Source: Bacteroides sp. (GTDB taxonomy: Bacteria; Bacteroidota; Bacteroidia; Bacteroidales; Bacteroidaceae). From it: a stretch of DNA of 46,531 nucleotides. How positions within the stretch are numbered: the stretch's first letter is position 1; every line of letters begins with the position of its first letter. This document shows, piece by piece, positions 8,891 through 16,366 of this stretch. The translations under genes and the position numbers were made by a program. The notes beneath the pieces are model-generated. The model had not been told where the DNA came from. It saw only the letters and a list, made by a program, of their open reading frames with translations, and did not search any database. The DNA lies in assembly GCA_017630035.1 (NCBI GenBank), contig JAGBWA010000003.1, positions 1 to 46,531 of the forward strand, written 5' to 3'.

Positions 8891-10468
8891 TTATTTTTCA
8901 AATCTTACTGCTACGTCGTCGTAGGCGAAATAAGCAGGTTGTGAAAAACCATCCTTATTTTGATTAGTTCCTCCAACATTGAAATAGACTTTAGCAACGG
9001 CACCTAACTCTGACAAATCCCATTTTGTCCATTCTGTAACAAGAATTTCTCCATCCTTTGCCAAATAGAATGTTGAATCTCCAATCTCATTTCCTTCAGA
9101 ATCAAATCCGGTCGCTATAATATACATAGAGTCTACTTCTGTTAGTTTACCTGTCAAAGAGTTTCCATTCACCAAACAATTAAGTACATAACATGAAACG
9201 TTTATATACATGTGGTCAATAATACGTTCTTCCTCATCTTTAAATTGTAACGAAGAGAGTTCCTCTGTTAGGTTAACAGGTGATCCGTCAATATATCCAA
9301 AGTGCATAGCAAAGTTTGCAGAACCATTATGACCTCCTTCTCCTTCTTCGCCATATACCATTAATTGGTTGGTATAATCACCATAAGTTACGTAATCTTT
9401 ATTGGCGAAATTTGAGATAGCATGACCACCGCCCCAATAACAATAGGCATAGTAGTTATATGGGAAGGTGTGGTAGAGTTCAGTGTTTCCTTCATCCCAC
9501 CAAGTGTACTCTGCCGACATATAATCACCATAGATCAAAGCGCCACCATACAACTCATTATCAATTAAGTCGCTCCATTTTTTGATAGTAGCACCTGCAT
9601 AATCAAGAGTGTATTCACTAAACTTCGCGTCATCGTCTTCAAAAGTCAATACACGCAATTCATACAATTGGTCCTTAGCAATTTCAGTTTTTATGCGTGT
9701 AGTAGCACCAACTGCTAAATTCTTGGTAGGCTTCTTGGTTTCTGTAAATATACTACCACCCTCGAAAGTATATGTAATGGTTAATGTCTTTCCGCTAATT
9801 GCAGCTGGCAAGCATACCATTGCTGCCATTACGCCTTCATTTTCAGCTACCAATGTATGACCTCCCGCAAAATTAAGCGTAATGGTAGAACTACCTTCTA
9901 TAACGTCAGAACTCCATTCGTCGTTAGTATAGTCGTAAGTTTGTTTACCAGCAATATTTACGTCACCGGCATCTACTGTGATAGAAGTCAATTTAGGCAT
10001 ATCGTCATCATCGGTTGTTGTGTCGAACCAGATATAGGATGTTTTGTGCTTTAGGCAAAAAGAACCAAAGGCATCGAGCGTTGAATAACCAAAATCCCCA
10101 TCATTTCCTAAATTGCCATCAGCCGTTTGGTTGGCAAGAACATAGGCGTTGTTCGAAGAAAATGTCATATTATAAAATACATGGCCGGTACCAACGATGG
10201 CCGGCTGACCATTGCTGAACGCAAATTGTGCAATTTGGCAATCGCTTGTTATAGCATCACTTTTTGTTGATCCCAACCAGATATAATCGCCAGAAGTCCA
10301 AAGAAAAGGAATGGTACTTGCTTTTGGAGTATCGAAAGCAGTACGAGTATCAAGTTCTGTTTCGTTGTATCCTGTTACAACATAATCTACTGATGAATTT
10401 ATCTCATCATTTTCAGCACAAGCAGTCATCAAAGCAACTGCTACAAGCGCGAATAATAGCTTTTTCAT
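8891..10468 (-). CDS. Lipoprotein with fimbrillin-like N-terminus and DUF4465 C-terminus
   Basis: This 525-residue protein has a signal peptide and lipobox LMTACAEN. About residues 20-290 resemble the fimbrillin/Mfa-like fold: the TRTAF segment after the lipobox, then beta-rich stretches such as TIPFLWTSGDYIWLG and a conserved late NLAVGATTRIKTEI segment. From about 295 to the end it matches DUF4465, starting with LTFEDDDAKFSEYTLDYAG and ending with YFAYDDVAVRFEK. DUF4465-type lipoproteins occur in Bacteroidetes B12 loci, and a separate surface B12-binding family (BtuH) is known there; whether this protein belongs to it cannot be decided here. It is the first large gene after the riboswitch. 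The fusion suggests an adhesin-like stalk carrying a ligand-binding head, which is inference. Confidence 0.75.
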   Translation of the reverse strand: MKKLLFALVAVALMTACAENDEINSSVDYVVTGYNETELDTRTAFDTPKASTIPFLWTSGDYIWLGSTKSDAITSDCQIAQFAFSNGQPAIVGTGHVFYNMTFSSNNAYVLANQTADGNLGNDGDFGYSTLDAFGSFCLKHKTSYIWFDTTTDDDDMPKLTSITVDAGDVNIAGKQTYDYTNDEWSSDVIEGSSTITLNFAGGHTLVAENEGVMAAMVCLPAAISGKTLTITYTFEGGSIFTETKKPTKNLAVGATTRIKTEIAKDQLYELRVLTFEDDDAKFSEYTLDYAGATIKKWSDLIDNELYGGALIYGDYMSAEYTWWDEGNTELYHTFPYNYYAYCYWGGGHAISNFANKDYVTYGDYTNQLMVYGEEGEGGHNGSANFAMHFGYIDGSPVNLTEELSSLQFKDEEERIIDHMYINVSCYVLNCLVNGNSLTGKLTEVDSMYIIATGFDSEGNEIGDSTFYLAKDGEILVTEWTKWDLSELGAVAKVYFNVGGTNQNKDGFSQPAYFAYDDVAVRFEK

Positions 10469-10502
10469 TGTTTTTTACTATTAAAGGTTTAACAATTGCT
10501 TT

Positions 10503-10619
10503 TTACATATCGTCCCAAGGTGATTCATCTTGCTGTGGTGTACCACTTGCTTGAAATCCTTGTTCCACTTCTACTTCGTAAATCTCTACTTCGGGTTTGA
10601 TGTAATTTTCCTGTTCCAT
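10503..10619 (-). CDS. 38-residue acidic peptide at the head of the B12 operon
   Basis: A short open frame starts at ATG 10617-10619 and stops at 10503-10505. It begins MEQENYIKPEVEIYEVEVEQ and ends in DESPWDDM. It resembles a recurring type of tiny Bacteroidetes protein: an N-terminal Y-x-K-P motif, an alternating E/V strand, a short polar middle, and an acidic Trp-containing end. These are often found directly before surface lipoprotein genes. It has no signal peptide. It lies 34 bases upstream of the DUF4465 gene and downstream of the riboswitch, so it should be expressed with the operon. The function is unknown. The frame's clear amino-acid pattern and its position argue that it is real. 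Confidence 0.6.
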   Translation of the reverse strand: MEQENYIKPEVEIYEVEVEQGFQASGTPQQDESPWDDM

Positions 10620-10661
10620 ACAAAACATAATTAAAAGTTAATAATAAATATTCCTTTTGGG

Positions 10662-10819
10662 GCAGGATACGAATATTAACTCAAAACCTGTTACGATGGA
10701 GGCGTAGATTGTACGTTTTTACTTACGGCTATGGCAGACCTAATTAATTTCTATGCCCTGTACGCTAAAAAAAAGAAATGATTCCTTTAACAGCTTTTGA
10801 TTTTATACCCGTATCCTGC
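10662..10819 (-). other. Long-range stem between the cobalamin aptamer and the first ORF
   Basis: Bases 10662-10693 and 10788-10819 are complementary over 32 positions: 27 Watson-Crick pairs, two pairs that are G-U in the minus-strand RNA, and three mismatches. The outer ten pairs are perfect. The stem encloses a 94-base loop. In the transcript it starts about 23 nucleotides after the B12 box and ends about 42 nucleotides before the 38-residue ORF. It has no U tract behind it, so it is not an ordinary terminator. It could be part of the expression platform, a separate structured RNA, or the terminal inverted repeats of a 158-bp miniature element; no target-site duplication is visible. Confidence 0.7.
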
Positions 10820-10842
10820 AGGTTAAATCTTCTAATTGCATA

Positions 10843-11035
10843 GGTAGGTCTTCTGACTTATCCCGTTTGTTGCGCCTTCCCAGGCAACGAGGCCCAGTGG
10901 CATATTGCGAATGCAACAAACATAAGCTCCTTTAGAGCAGGGACTTACAGCAACAGGTATTGTTCCGGATTTACACCGGATTCCCTTTTCACCTCTCGGT
11001 TGGCATGCTCGCAGAACAAGCAACCTTAAGGCTCC
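10843..11035 (-). ncRNA. Cobalamin riboswitch
   Basis: On the minus strand the leader contains the hallmark segments of the AdoCbl/cobalamin aptamer in order: GGGAATCCGGTGTAAATCC, CTGTTGCTGTAAGTCC, GCCACTGG, GGGAAGGC, and the B12 box AAGTCAGAAGACCTACC (plus-strand 10843-10859). It starts almost exactly at the predicted transcription start. It lies upstream of the DUF4465-lipoprotein-btuG-btuB operon and should switch it off when cobalamin is plentiful. Assignment is based on the conserved core and is very strong; the exact 5' boundary is approximate. Confidence 0.97.
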
Positions 11036-11046
11036 TTATGCGGTGG

Positions 11047-11076
11047 CAAAGGTAGAGTATTATTTTTAATAAACAA
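11047..11076 (-). promoter_or_regulatory. Promoter of the B12 uptake operon
   Basis: On the minus strand there is TTG (11074-11076), a 19-base spacer and TACCTTTG (11047-11054), matching the Bacteroidetes -33/-7 consensus. Transcription would begin near 11040, at the 5' edge of the riboswitch. Confidence 0.8.
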
Positions 11077-11179
11077 CAAAAAAAGCAAAAAAAATGCTTC
11101 TTTGGAAAATATTCATTGTATCTACCCGATTTACGCACAAGTTTCTTCTGTAGTACTAATGAATAAAAATGCAACCTAA

Positions 11180-11471
11180 GCACTTAAACTATTTAGTGAC
11201 TGAGAAAAGATAAATCAGCACTGCTGTTTAGTGAAACAGCAGTGTTGATTCACTAAACAGCGTCGTTGTTTTATGAATCAGCAGCGCTGTTTTAACTTTA
11301 TGTAGTGATTTAATTATTTCTCCTCGGCACATAGGAAGATTTGTCATAACAATGATAAAAAAATCGTGCGCAGGGAGAAAGAGAAGGGAAGCAGAATATG
11401 AAGAAAGTAATTAAATAGACTTAACGAAAAAAATATTTCCCTACTATTGAAATTTTACACGGCATTTTATG
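11180..11471. other. Intergenic region between divergent B12 and pta operons
   Basis: About 290 bases without any convincing gene separate the B12 promoter from the pta promoter. The left part (11192-11310) is occupied by nested palindromes described separately. The rest (about 11310-11445) is A/T-rich, and I see no RNA gene or ORF in it. Confidence 0.6.
11213..11292. repeat. Nested, mutually exclusive palindromes
   Basis: A 17-bp stem (11213-11229 with 11234-11250, loop AGTG, one non-Watson-Crick pair) overlaps a perfect 12-bp inverted repeat (11223-11234 with 11250-11261). A third arm pair (11255-11262 with 11285-11292, 8 bp) follows. The segment AATCAGCACTGCTGTTT recurs in diverged form at 11276-11292. 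The arms compete for the same bases, so only some hairpins can form at a time. No T tract follows, so these are not simple terminators. It looks like a small palindromic repeat family or a recombination/protein-binding site. Confidence 0.7.
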
Positions 11472-11479
11472 TACATTTG
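11447..11479 (+). promoter_or_regulatory. Promoter of pta-ackA
   Basis: TACATTTG at 11472-11479 matches the -7 consensus. A TTG at 11447-11449 lies 22 bases upstream, slightly longer than ideal. The predicted start gives a 5' leader of roughly 45 bases before pta. Confidence 0.6.
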
Positions 11480-11530
11480 TAGCGTAATAACTATACCTTA
11501 TTAATAATATAAATTCATAACATATATTTT

Positions 11531-12538
11531 ATGCATAAACTTATTGAAGAAATCGTTGAGCGCGCCAAAGCCAACCGCCAACGTATTGTGCTTCCTGAAG
11601 GAACTGAGGAACGCACACTGAAAGCTGCTAACCAAATCTTAACAGATGGTGTAGCCGACCTAATTTTGATTGGTGACCCTGCTGAAATTGAGGCATGTGC
11701 CAAGGAATGGGGATTGGGTAACATCCATAAAGCTACCATCATCGACCCCGAAAACAATCCTAAAGCAGAAGAGTATGCTCAATTGTTGTGCGAATTGCGC
11801 AAGAAGAAAGGCATGACCATCGAAGAGGCTCGCAAATTGGCGAAAGACCCTCTATACTTGGGTTGCTTGATGATTAAGAATGGCGATGCCGATGGTCAAT
11901 TGGCCGGTGCACGCAACACAACAGGCAACGTGCTTCGTCCTGCTTTGCAAATCATTAAAACCACTCCAGGAATCACTTGTGTATCGGGCGCTATGTTGAT
12001 GTTGACTCACGCTCCTGAATATGGCAAGAATGGCGTATTGGTATGTGGCGACGTAGCCGTAACCCCTATGCCAGATGCCAACCAATTGGGCGAAATTGCC
12101 GTATGTACCGCACAAACAGCTGCAGCCGTAGCCGGTATCGACCCTAAAGTAGCATTGTTGAGTTTCTCTACAAAGGGCTCGGCTAAGCACGAAGTGGTGG
12201 ACAAGGTAGTAGCCGCATTGGCTCACGCCAAAGAATTGGCCCCCGACTTGGCTATCGACGGCGAATTGCAAGCCGATGCAGCATTGGTACCATCGGTAGG
12301 TTCGAGCAAAGCACCAGGTTCGCCCATTGCCGGACAAGCCAACGTATTGGTATTCCCCAACTTGGAAGTAGGTAACATTGCCTATAAGTTGGTGCAACGA
12401 CTTGGCCATGCCGAAGCCGTTGGTCCTATCCTCCAAGGTATTGCTCGTCCTGTTAACGACTTGTCGCGCGGTTGCTCTATCGAAGATGTGTATTGCATGA
12501 TTGCTATCACCGCCAACCAAGCCATTGCTAGCAAATAA
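11531..12538 (+). CDS. pta: Phosphate acetyltransferase (Pta)
   Basis: Pta converts acetyl-CoA and phosphate to acetyl phosphate. The 335-residue protein is the short form, consisting only of the PTA_PTB catalytic domain without the N-terminal regulatory domains found in E. coli Pta. Typical segments include the N-terminal RIVLPEGTEERTLKAA (about residues 17-32), the DGQLAGA region, and SFSTKGSAKHEVVDKV. ackA follows after 30 bases, so the two form the ATP-yielding acetate pathway of a fermentative anaerobe. The gene has its own promoter and is divergent from the B12 operon. Confidence 0.96.
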   Translation: MHKLIEEIVERAKANRQRIVLPEGTEERTLKAANQILTDGVADLILIGDPAEIEACAKEWGLGNIHKATIIDPENNPKAEEYAQLLCELRKKKGMTIEEARKLAKDPLYLGCLMIKNGDADGQLAGARNTTGNVLRPALQIIKTTPGITCVSGAMLMLTHAPEYGKNGVLVCGDVAVTPMPDANQLGEIAVCTAQTAAAVAGIDPKVALLSFSTKGSAKHEVVDKVVAALAHAKELAPDLAIDGELQADAALVPSVGSSKAPGSPIAGQANVLVFPNLEVGNIAYKLVQRLGHAEAVGPILQGIARPVNDLSRGCSIEDVYCMIAITANQAIASK

Positions 12539-12568
12539 TTAGTATTAATCCATAAACAACAGAAACAA

Positions 12569-13762
12569 ATGAAAATCTTAGTGTTAAATTGTGGTAGCTC
12601 GTCTATCAAATATAAATTGTTCGACATGAGCAATTCAACCGTCATTGCGCAAGGCGGTATCGAAAAAATTGGTTTACAAGGCTCTTTCTTGAAGTTGACT
12701 TTACCTAACGGAGAGAAGAAAGTATTGGAAAAGGACATTCCTGAACATACAGTAGGTATTGAGTTTATCCTCGACACACTGACAAGTGCCGAATATGGCG
12801 CAATCAAGTCGCTCGACGAAATCAATGCCGTAGGCCACCGCATGGTGCACGGAGGCGAAAAGTTCAGTAAATCGGTTTTGTTGACTCAAGAAGTACTCGA
12901 TGCCTTTACTGCTTGCAACGACCTTGCACCACTTCACAACCCTGCCAACTTGAAGGGTGTGAATGCCGTTACAGCTATCTTGCCTAACGTGCCTCAAGTG
13001 GGTGTATTCGACACTGCTTTCCACCAAACCATGCCCGACTATGCATACATGTATGCCGTGCCATACGAACTATACGAACAATACGGCGTTCGTCGTTATG
13101 GTTTCCACGGAACATCACATCGCTACGTATCAAAACGTGTTTGCGAATTCTTGGGCATCGAACAAGAAGGTACCAAGATTATCACTTGCCACGTAGGTAA
13201 TGGCGGTTCAATCTCGGCTATCAAAGATGGCAAATGTATCGACACAAGCATGGGCTTAACCCCACTCGAAGGTTTGATGATGGGTACACGTAGTGGCGAC
13301 ATCGATGCTGGTGCTATCACTTATTTGATGGATAAACTCAAACTAGATGGTGCTGGTGTATCTGACCTATTGAACAAGAAGAGTGGTGTGTTGGGCATCT
13401 TCAAAAAGTCGAGCGATATGCGCGAACTCGAAGCTGCCGTAGCCAATGGCGAAGAACGCGCTATCCTGACAGAAAAGATGTACTTCTACCGCATTAAGAA
13501 ATACATTGGTGCATACGCTGCTGCATTGGGCGGTGTCGACATCATCGTATTCACCGGCGGCGTAGGTGAAAACCAAGCTACAGCTCGTTGGGGAGCATGC
13601 GAAGGCCTTGAATACATGGGCATTAAGTTAGATCCCGAAAAGAACAAAGTTCGTGGCGAAGAGATGATTATCTCTACCGACGACGCAAAGGTTAAAGTAA
13701 TCGTTATTCCTACCGACGAAGAATTAATGATTGCTTCAGACACTATGGAAATTCTTGGATAA
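12569..13762 (+). CDS. ackA: Acetate kinase (AckA)
   Basis: AckA transfers the phosphoryl group of acetyl phosphate to ADP, giving acetate and ATP. The 397-residue protein starts with the signature LVLNCGSSSIKYKLF (about residues 4-18) and contains the second signature HRMVHGGEKFS. It also has the FHGTSHRYV motif, the G-x-S nucleotide loop in HVGNGGSISAI, and the R-S-G-D-I-D motif. It is cotranscribed with pta, and an alkaline phosphatase gene starts 13 bases after it. Length and motifs are standard. Confidence 0.97.
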   Translation: MKILVLNCGSSSIKYKLFDMSNSTVIAQGGIEKIGLQGSFLKLTLPNGEKKVLEKDIPEHTVGIEFILDTLTSAEYGAIKSLDEINAVGHRMVHGGEKFSKSVLLTQEVLDAFTACNDLAPLHNPANLKGVNAVTAILPNVPQVGVFDTAFHQTMPDYAYMYAVPYELYEQYGVRRYGFHGTSHRYVSKRVCEFLGIEQEGTKIITCHVGNGGSISAIKDGKCIDTSMGLTPLEGLMMGTRSGDIDAGAITYLMDKLKLDGAGVSDLLNKKSGVLGIFKKSSDMRELEAAVANGEERAILTEKMYFYRIKKYIGAYAAALGGVDIIVFTGGVGENQATARWGACEGLEYMGIKLDPEKNKVRGEEMIISTDDAKVKVIVIPTDEELMIASDTMEILG

Positions 13763-13775
13763 TACATTATAAGAA

Positions 13776-15185
13776 ATGAGAGATATGAGAAAACTAAATC
13801 TAATCATCGTACTTATTGTCTTGTTTGCTTGCAACCTACAAGCGCAACAAGCTAAGTATGTATTCTATTTCATCGGCGATGGAATGGGAGTAAACCATGT
13901 GAACGCTACCGAAATCTTCTTGGCACAAAAAGAAGACAAAACCGGAACCTCTCCATTGACTTTTGCATCGTTCCCCTATGCAGCTTTTGCAACCACTTAC
14001 TCAGCAAATAGCCCTGTAACAGACTCTGCTGCAGCAGGCACCGCTTTAGCTACCGGCGTAAAGACCAACAACAGTGCTATTGGTGTAGATGCTAACAGAG
14101 AACCTGTAGAAAACATTGCTGAAAAGGCAAAGAAAGCTGGCAAAAAGGTGGGAGTTGCTACAACCGTAAGCATCGACCATGCAACACCTGCTTCATTCTA
14201 TGCACATCAAGTGGACAGAAACATGAGCTACGAAATTGCACTCGACCTTATCAAAGCCGATTTCGATTTCTATGCAGGTGGCGGATTTGCTAAACCACAC
14301 ACTACTTTCGACAGAAAAGAGGCTCCAAGCATCTATCCACAATTTGAAGAAGCAGGATATGCCGTAGCTCGTGGCTTGGACGAGTATAAGGAGAAAGCTG
14401 CTACTGCAAAGAAGATGATTCTTATGCAAAACGAAAAGGATGGAACATCACTTGCACATGCTATCGACCGCGACGAGGACGACATGACACTTGCCGACCT
14501 TACAAGCAGTGCTATTGAATTCTTGACTAAAGGTAAGAACAATGGTTTCTTCTTGATGGTAGAGGGTGGTAGCATCGACTGGGCTGGCCATGCAAACGAT
14601 GGTGCTAGTGCCATTGCAGAAATCATCGACTTTGACGAAGCTATCCAAGTTGCTTACGAATTCTACAAAAAGCATCCAAAGGAAACTTTGATTGTAGTTA
14701 CTGCCGACCACGAAACAGGTGGTTTAACTTTAGGTATCGACAATATCTACAACCTTCAGTTGAAGAACTTGGCATACCAAAAGACATCGCCAGACAGATT
14801 ATCGAGAGCAATCTCTGATTTCCGCAAGAACAACAGAAGAGCTACTTGGGAAGATGTAAAGGAATTCCTTGGCGAACACATGGGTTTCTGGAAAGAAATC
14901 CAAATCAATTGGGAGCAAGAAAAGGCCTTGCGCGATGTATATGAACAATCATTCGTTCGCAACCGCATGCCGATGGCCGAAAGCATGTATTCACGCACTG
15001 AACCATTGGCAGCTGCAGCAGTGAAAGTATTGAATGAGACTGCACTTATCGGTTGGTCTTCAGGCGGACATACTGCAAGCTACGTGCCTGTATTTGCTAT
15101 TGGTACAAAAGCTGATCTTTTCCAAGGACGTATGGACAATACCGATATCCCTAAGCGAATTATGAAAGCTGCCAAATATAAATAA
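13776..15185 (+). CDS. Alkaline phosphatase, exported
   Basis: This 469-residue protein of the PhoA superfamily hydrolyses phosphomonoesters in the periplasm or at the cell surface. It has an N-terminal signal peptide ending at NLQAQ, the first metal-binding Asp in FIGDGMG (D35), and the catalytic Ser in VTDSAAAGTALATG (S84, preceded by D83). Later metal ligands are in MVEGGSIDWAGHAND and VVTADHETGG, with the final His in SSGGHTA. It follows ackA by only 13 bases, so it is probably read with pta-ackA, and it ends in a strong bidirectional terminator. Start may instead be the Met at 13785, which gives a more typical signal peptide. Confidence 0.92.
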   Translation: MRDMRKLNLIIVLIVLFACNLQAQQAKYVFYFIGDGMGVNHVNATEIFLAQKEDKTGTSPLTFASFPYAAFATTYSANSPVTDSAAAGTALATGVKTNNSAIGVDANREPVENIAEKAKKAGKKVGVATTVSIDHATPASFYAHQVDRNMSYEIALDLIKADFDFYAGGGFAKPHTTFDRKEAPSIYPQFEEAGYAVARGLDEYKEKAATAKKMILMQNEKDGTSLAHAIDRDEDDMTLADLTSSAIEFLTKGKNNGFFLMVEGGSIDWAGHANDGASAIAEIIDFDEAIQVAYEFYKKHPKETLIVVTADHETGGLTLGIDNIYNLQLKNLAYQKTSPDRLSRAISDFRKNNRRATWEDVKEFLGEHMGFWKEIQINWEQEKALRDVYEQSFVRNRMPMAESMYSRTEPLAAAAVKVLNETALIGWSSGGHTASYVPVFAIGTKADLFQGRMDNTDIPKRIMKAAKYK

Positions 15186-15210
15186 GCGGTAGTGCAATGT
15201 GTATATAAAA

Positions 15211-15246
15211 CAAATGGAGAGCAAATTTGCTCTCCATTGTTTTTTA
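15211..15246. terminator. Bidirectional terminator between alkaline phosphatase and lpxH
   Basis: A perfect inverted repeat (15214-15225 with 15226-15237) is followed by a T run on the plus side and a T-rich stretch on the minus side. It serves both convergent genes. Confidence 0.88.
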
Positions 15247-16008
15247 TAGTTGAGTTTCACCTTCTATGTAATTCTCAAGGAAAAGATTCTCTCCATCGAA
15301 AACTGCATACGAGAAGAGCTTTATCCAATCACCCAAGATAAGTACCCGCGATGTTTTGCTAAGCATCAAGTCAAGTTCAATATGGCGATGTCCATAGATA
15401 AAGAAGTTTATCTCGGGATGGGTTTGCAGATATTCCTTACTATAAATTACCAAATGTTCGTTTTGTTCGCCAAGATATTCGGGGTCGCCTTCATTATCAT
15501 GTTTCAAACGACTATGTTTAGCCCAACTCAAACCGAAATCAATGCTCCAACGAGGGTGGATATTCGAAAAGGCCTTCTGCAAGAAACGATTATGAAACAT
15601 TGCACGAAGGAATTTGAACTTCTTATCGGGGTCACCCAAACCATCACCATGCGCTAAATAGAATTCACGTCCATAAATTTCGGTAGTAAGCGGTTGGCGA
15701 TGCAGAATCATTCCACACTCCTTCTCCAAATAATCGCTACACCAAATATCGTGATTACCAATAAAGAAGTGCACTTCCACCCCCATATCGGTCAGTTCGG
15801 AAATCTTTCCAAGAAATCGAGTGTATCCACGTGGCACCACCATCTTATATTCGTACCAAAAGTCGAACATATCGCCCAACATATAGATGGCGGCCGCCTT
15901 ATGCTTGATACTATCGAGGAAGTTTACCAAACGTCGTTCGTGCATTCGCCCATGAGGAATGGCGCGCGAACCTAAGTGAGCATCGGAAAGGAAGTATATA
16001 GGACGCAT
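15244..16008 (-). CDS. lpxH: UDP-2,3-diacylglucosamine diphosphatase family phosphoesterase (LpxH-like)
   Basis: LpxH cleaves UDP-2,3-diacylglucosamine to lipid X and UMP at the inner face of the cytoplasmic membrane, an early step of lipid A synthesis. The 254-residue protein shows the calcineurin-like metallophosphoesterase motifs in order: D9-x-H11 (FLSDAHLG), GDMFDFW with D46, GNHD at 84-87, and GHRH near the C-terminus. The longer frame starting at 16056 would run into the upstream gene; I chose Met 16008 because the conserved fold begins with RPIYFLSDAHLG there. It is the last gene of a minus-strand group with the MIP18-like gene and radC. Confidence 0.9.
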   Translation of the reverse strand: MRPIYFLSDAHLGSRAIPHGRMHERRLVNFLDSIKHKAAAIYMLGDMFDFWYEYKMVVPRGYTRFLGKISELTDMGVEVHFFIGNHDIWCSDYLEKECGMILHRQPLTTEIYGREFYLAHGDGLGDPDKKFKFLRAMFHNRFLQKAFSNIHPRWSIDFGLSWAKHSRLKHDNEGDPEYLGEQNEHLVIYSKEYLQTHPEINFFIYGHRHIELDLMLSKTSRVLILGDWIKLFSYAVFDGENLFLENYIEGETQL

Positions 16009-16021
16009 ACGTTTATTTGAT

Positions 16022-16333
16022 TTACAGAAAACCAAGTTCAAGTTTTGCCTCTTCACTCATCATGTCTTTATCCCATTCCGGCTCAAAGACAAGATTCACG
16101 GTCGCCGTTTGAATCTCTTCGATGGATTCAATCTTTTGACGCACATCTTCCATGATAAAGTCGGCAGCCGGACAATTCGGTGCTGTTAATGTCATATCAA
16201 GGATAGCATCGTTGTTGTCGGTCACATCTATTTTATAAATCAAGCCAAGGTCGTAGATATTAACGGGTATTTCAGGATCGTACACCGTCTTCAACATGGC
16301 TACTATCTTTTCCTCTAATTCAAATTTTGTCAT
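16022..16333 (-). CDS. MIP18/DUF59-family iron-sulfur assembly protein (SufT-like)
   Basis: This 103-residue protein consists of one DUF59 domain: DPEIPVNIYDLGLIY at about residues 19-33, then LTLTAPNCPAADFI with the conserved cysteine (about C54), and a C-terminal FEPEWDKDMMSEEAKLELGFL-type tail. Members act in maturation of iron-sulfur proteins in the cytosol. It lies 13 bases upstream of lpxH. A TAnnTTTG match at 16353-16360, within the short gap after radC, may give it its own promoter. The family is clear; the exact client proteins are unknown. Confidence 0.9.
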   Translation of the reverse strand: MTKFELEEKIVAMLKTVYDPEIPVNIYDLGLIYKIDVTDNNDAILDMTLTAPNCPAADFIMEDVRQKIESIEEIQTATVNLVFEPEWDKDMMSEEAKLELGFL

Positions 16334-16352
16334 TGTTATATCATTATTGGCG

Positions 16353-16360
16353 CAAAGATA
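16353..16360 (-). promoter_or_regulatory. Possible -7 element before the MIP18-family gene
   Basis: The minus strand reads TATCTTTG, a perfect TAnnTTTG match, 19 bases upstream of the start codon. No good -33 element is seen at the proper distance. Confidence 0.5.
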
Positions 16361-16366
16361 GTAAAA

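Noticed and set aside
10662..10819. Ordinary intrinsic terminator of the riboswitch
   Set aside because: The stem is too long-range and has no U tract at its 3' side; a 94-base loop does not fit a terminator.
10832..11023. 63-residue open frame on the minus strand
   Set aside because: It coincides with the cobalamin riboswitch aptamer; the conserved RNA segments explain the sequence.
10989..11183. 64-residue open frame on the minus strand
   Set aside because: It spans the B12 operon promoter and the start of the riboswitch; no protein-like features.
11213..11292. Possible CRISPR-like repeats
   Set aside because: Only two diverged copies without regular spacers and no cas gene; nested palindromes explain the pattern better.
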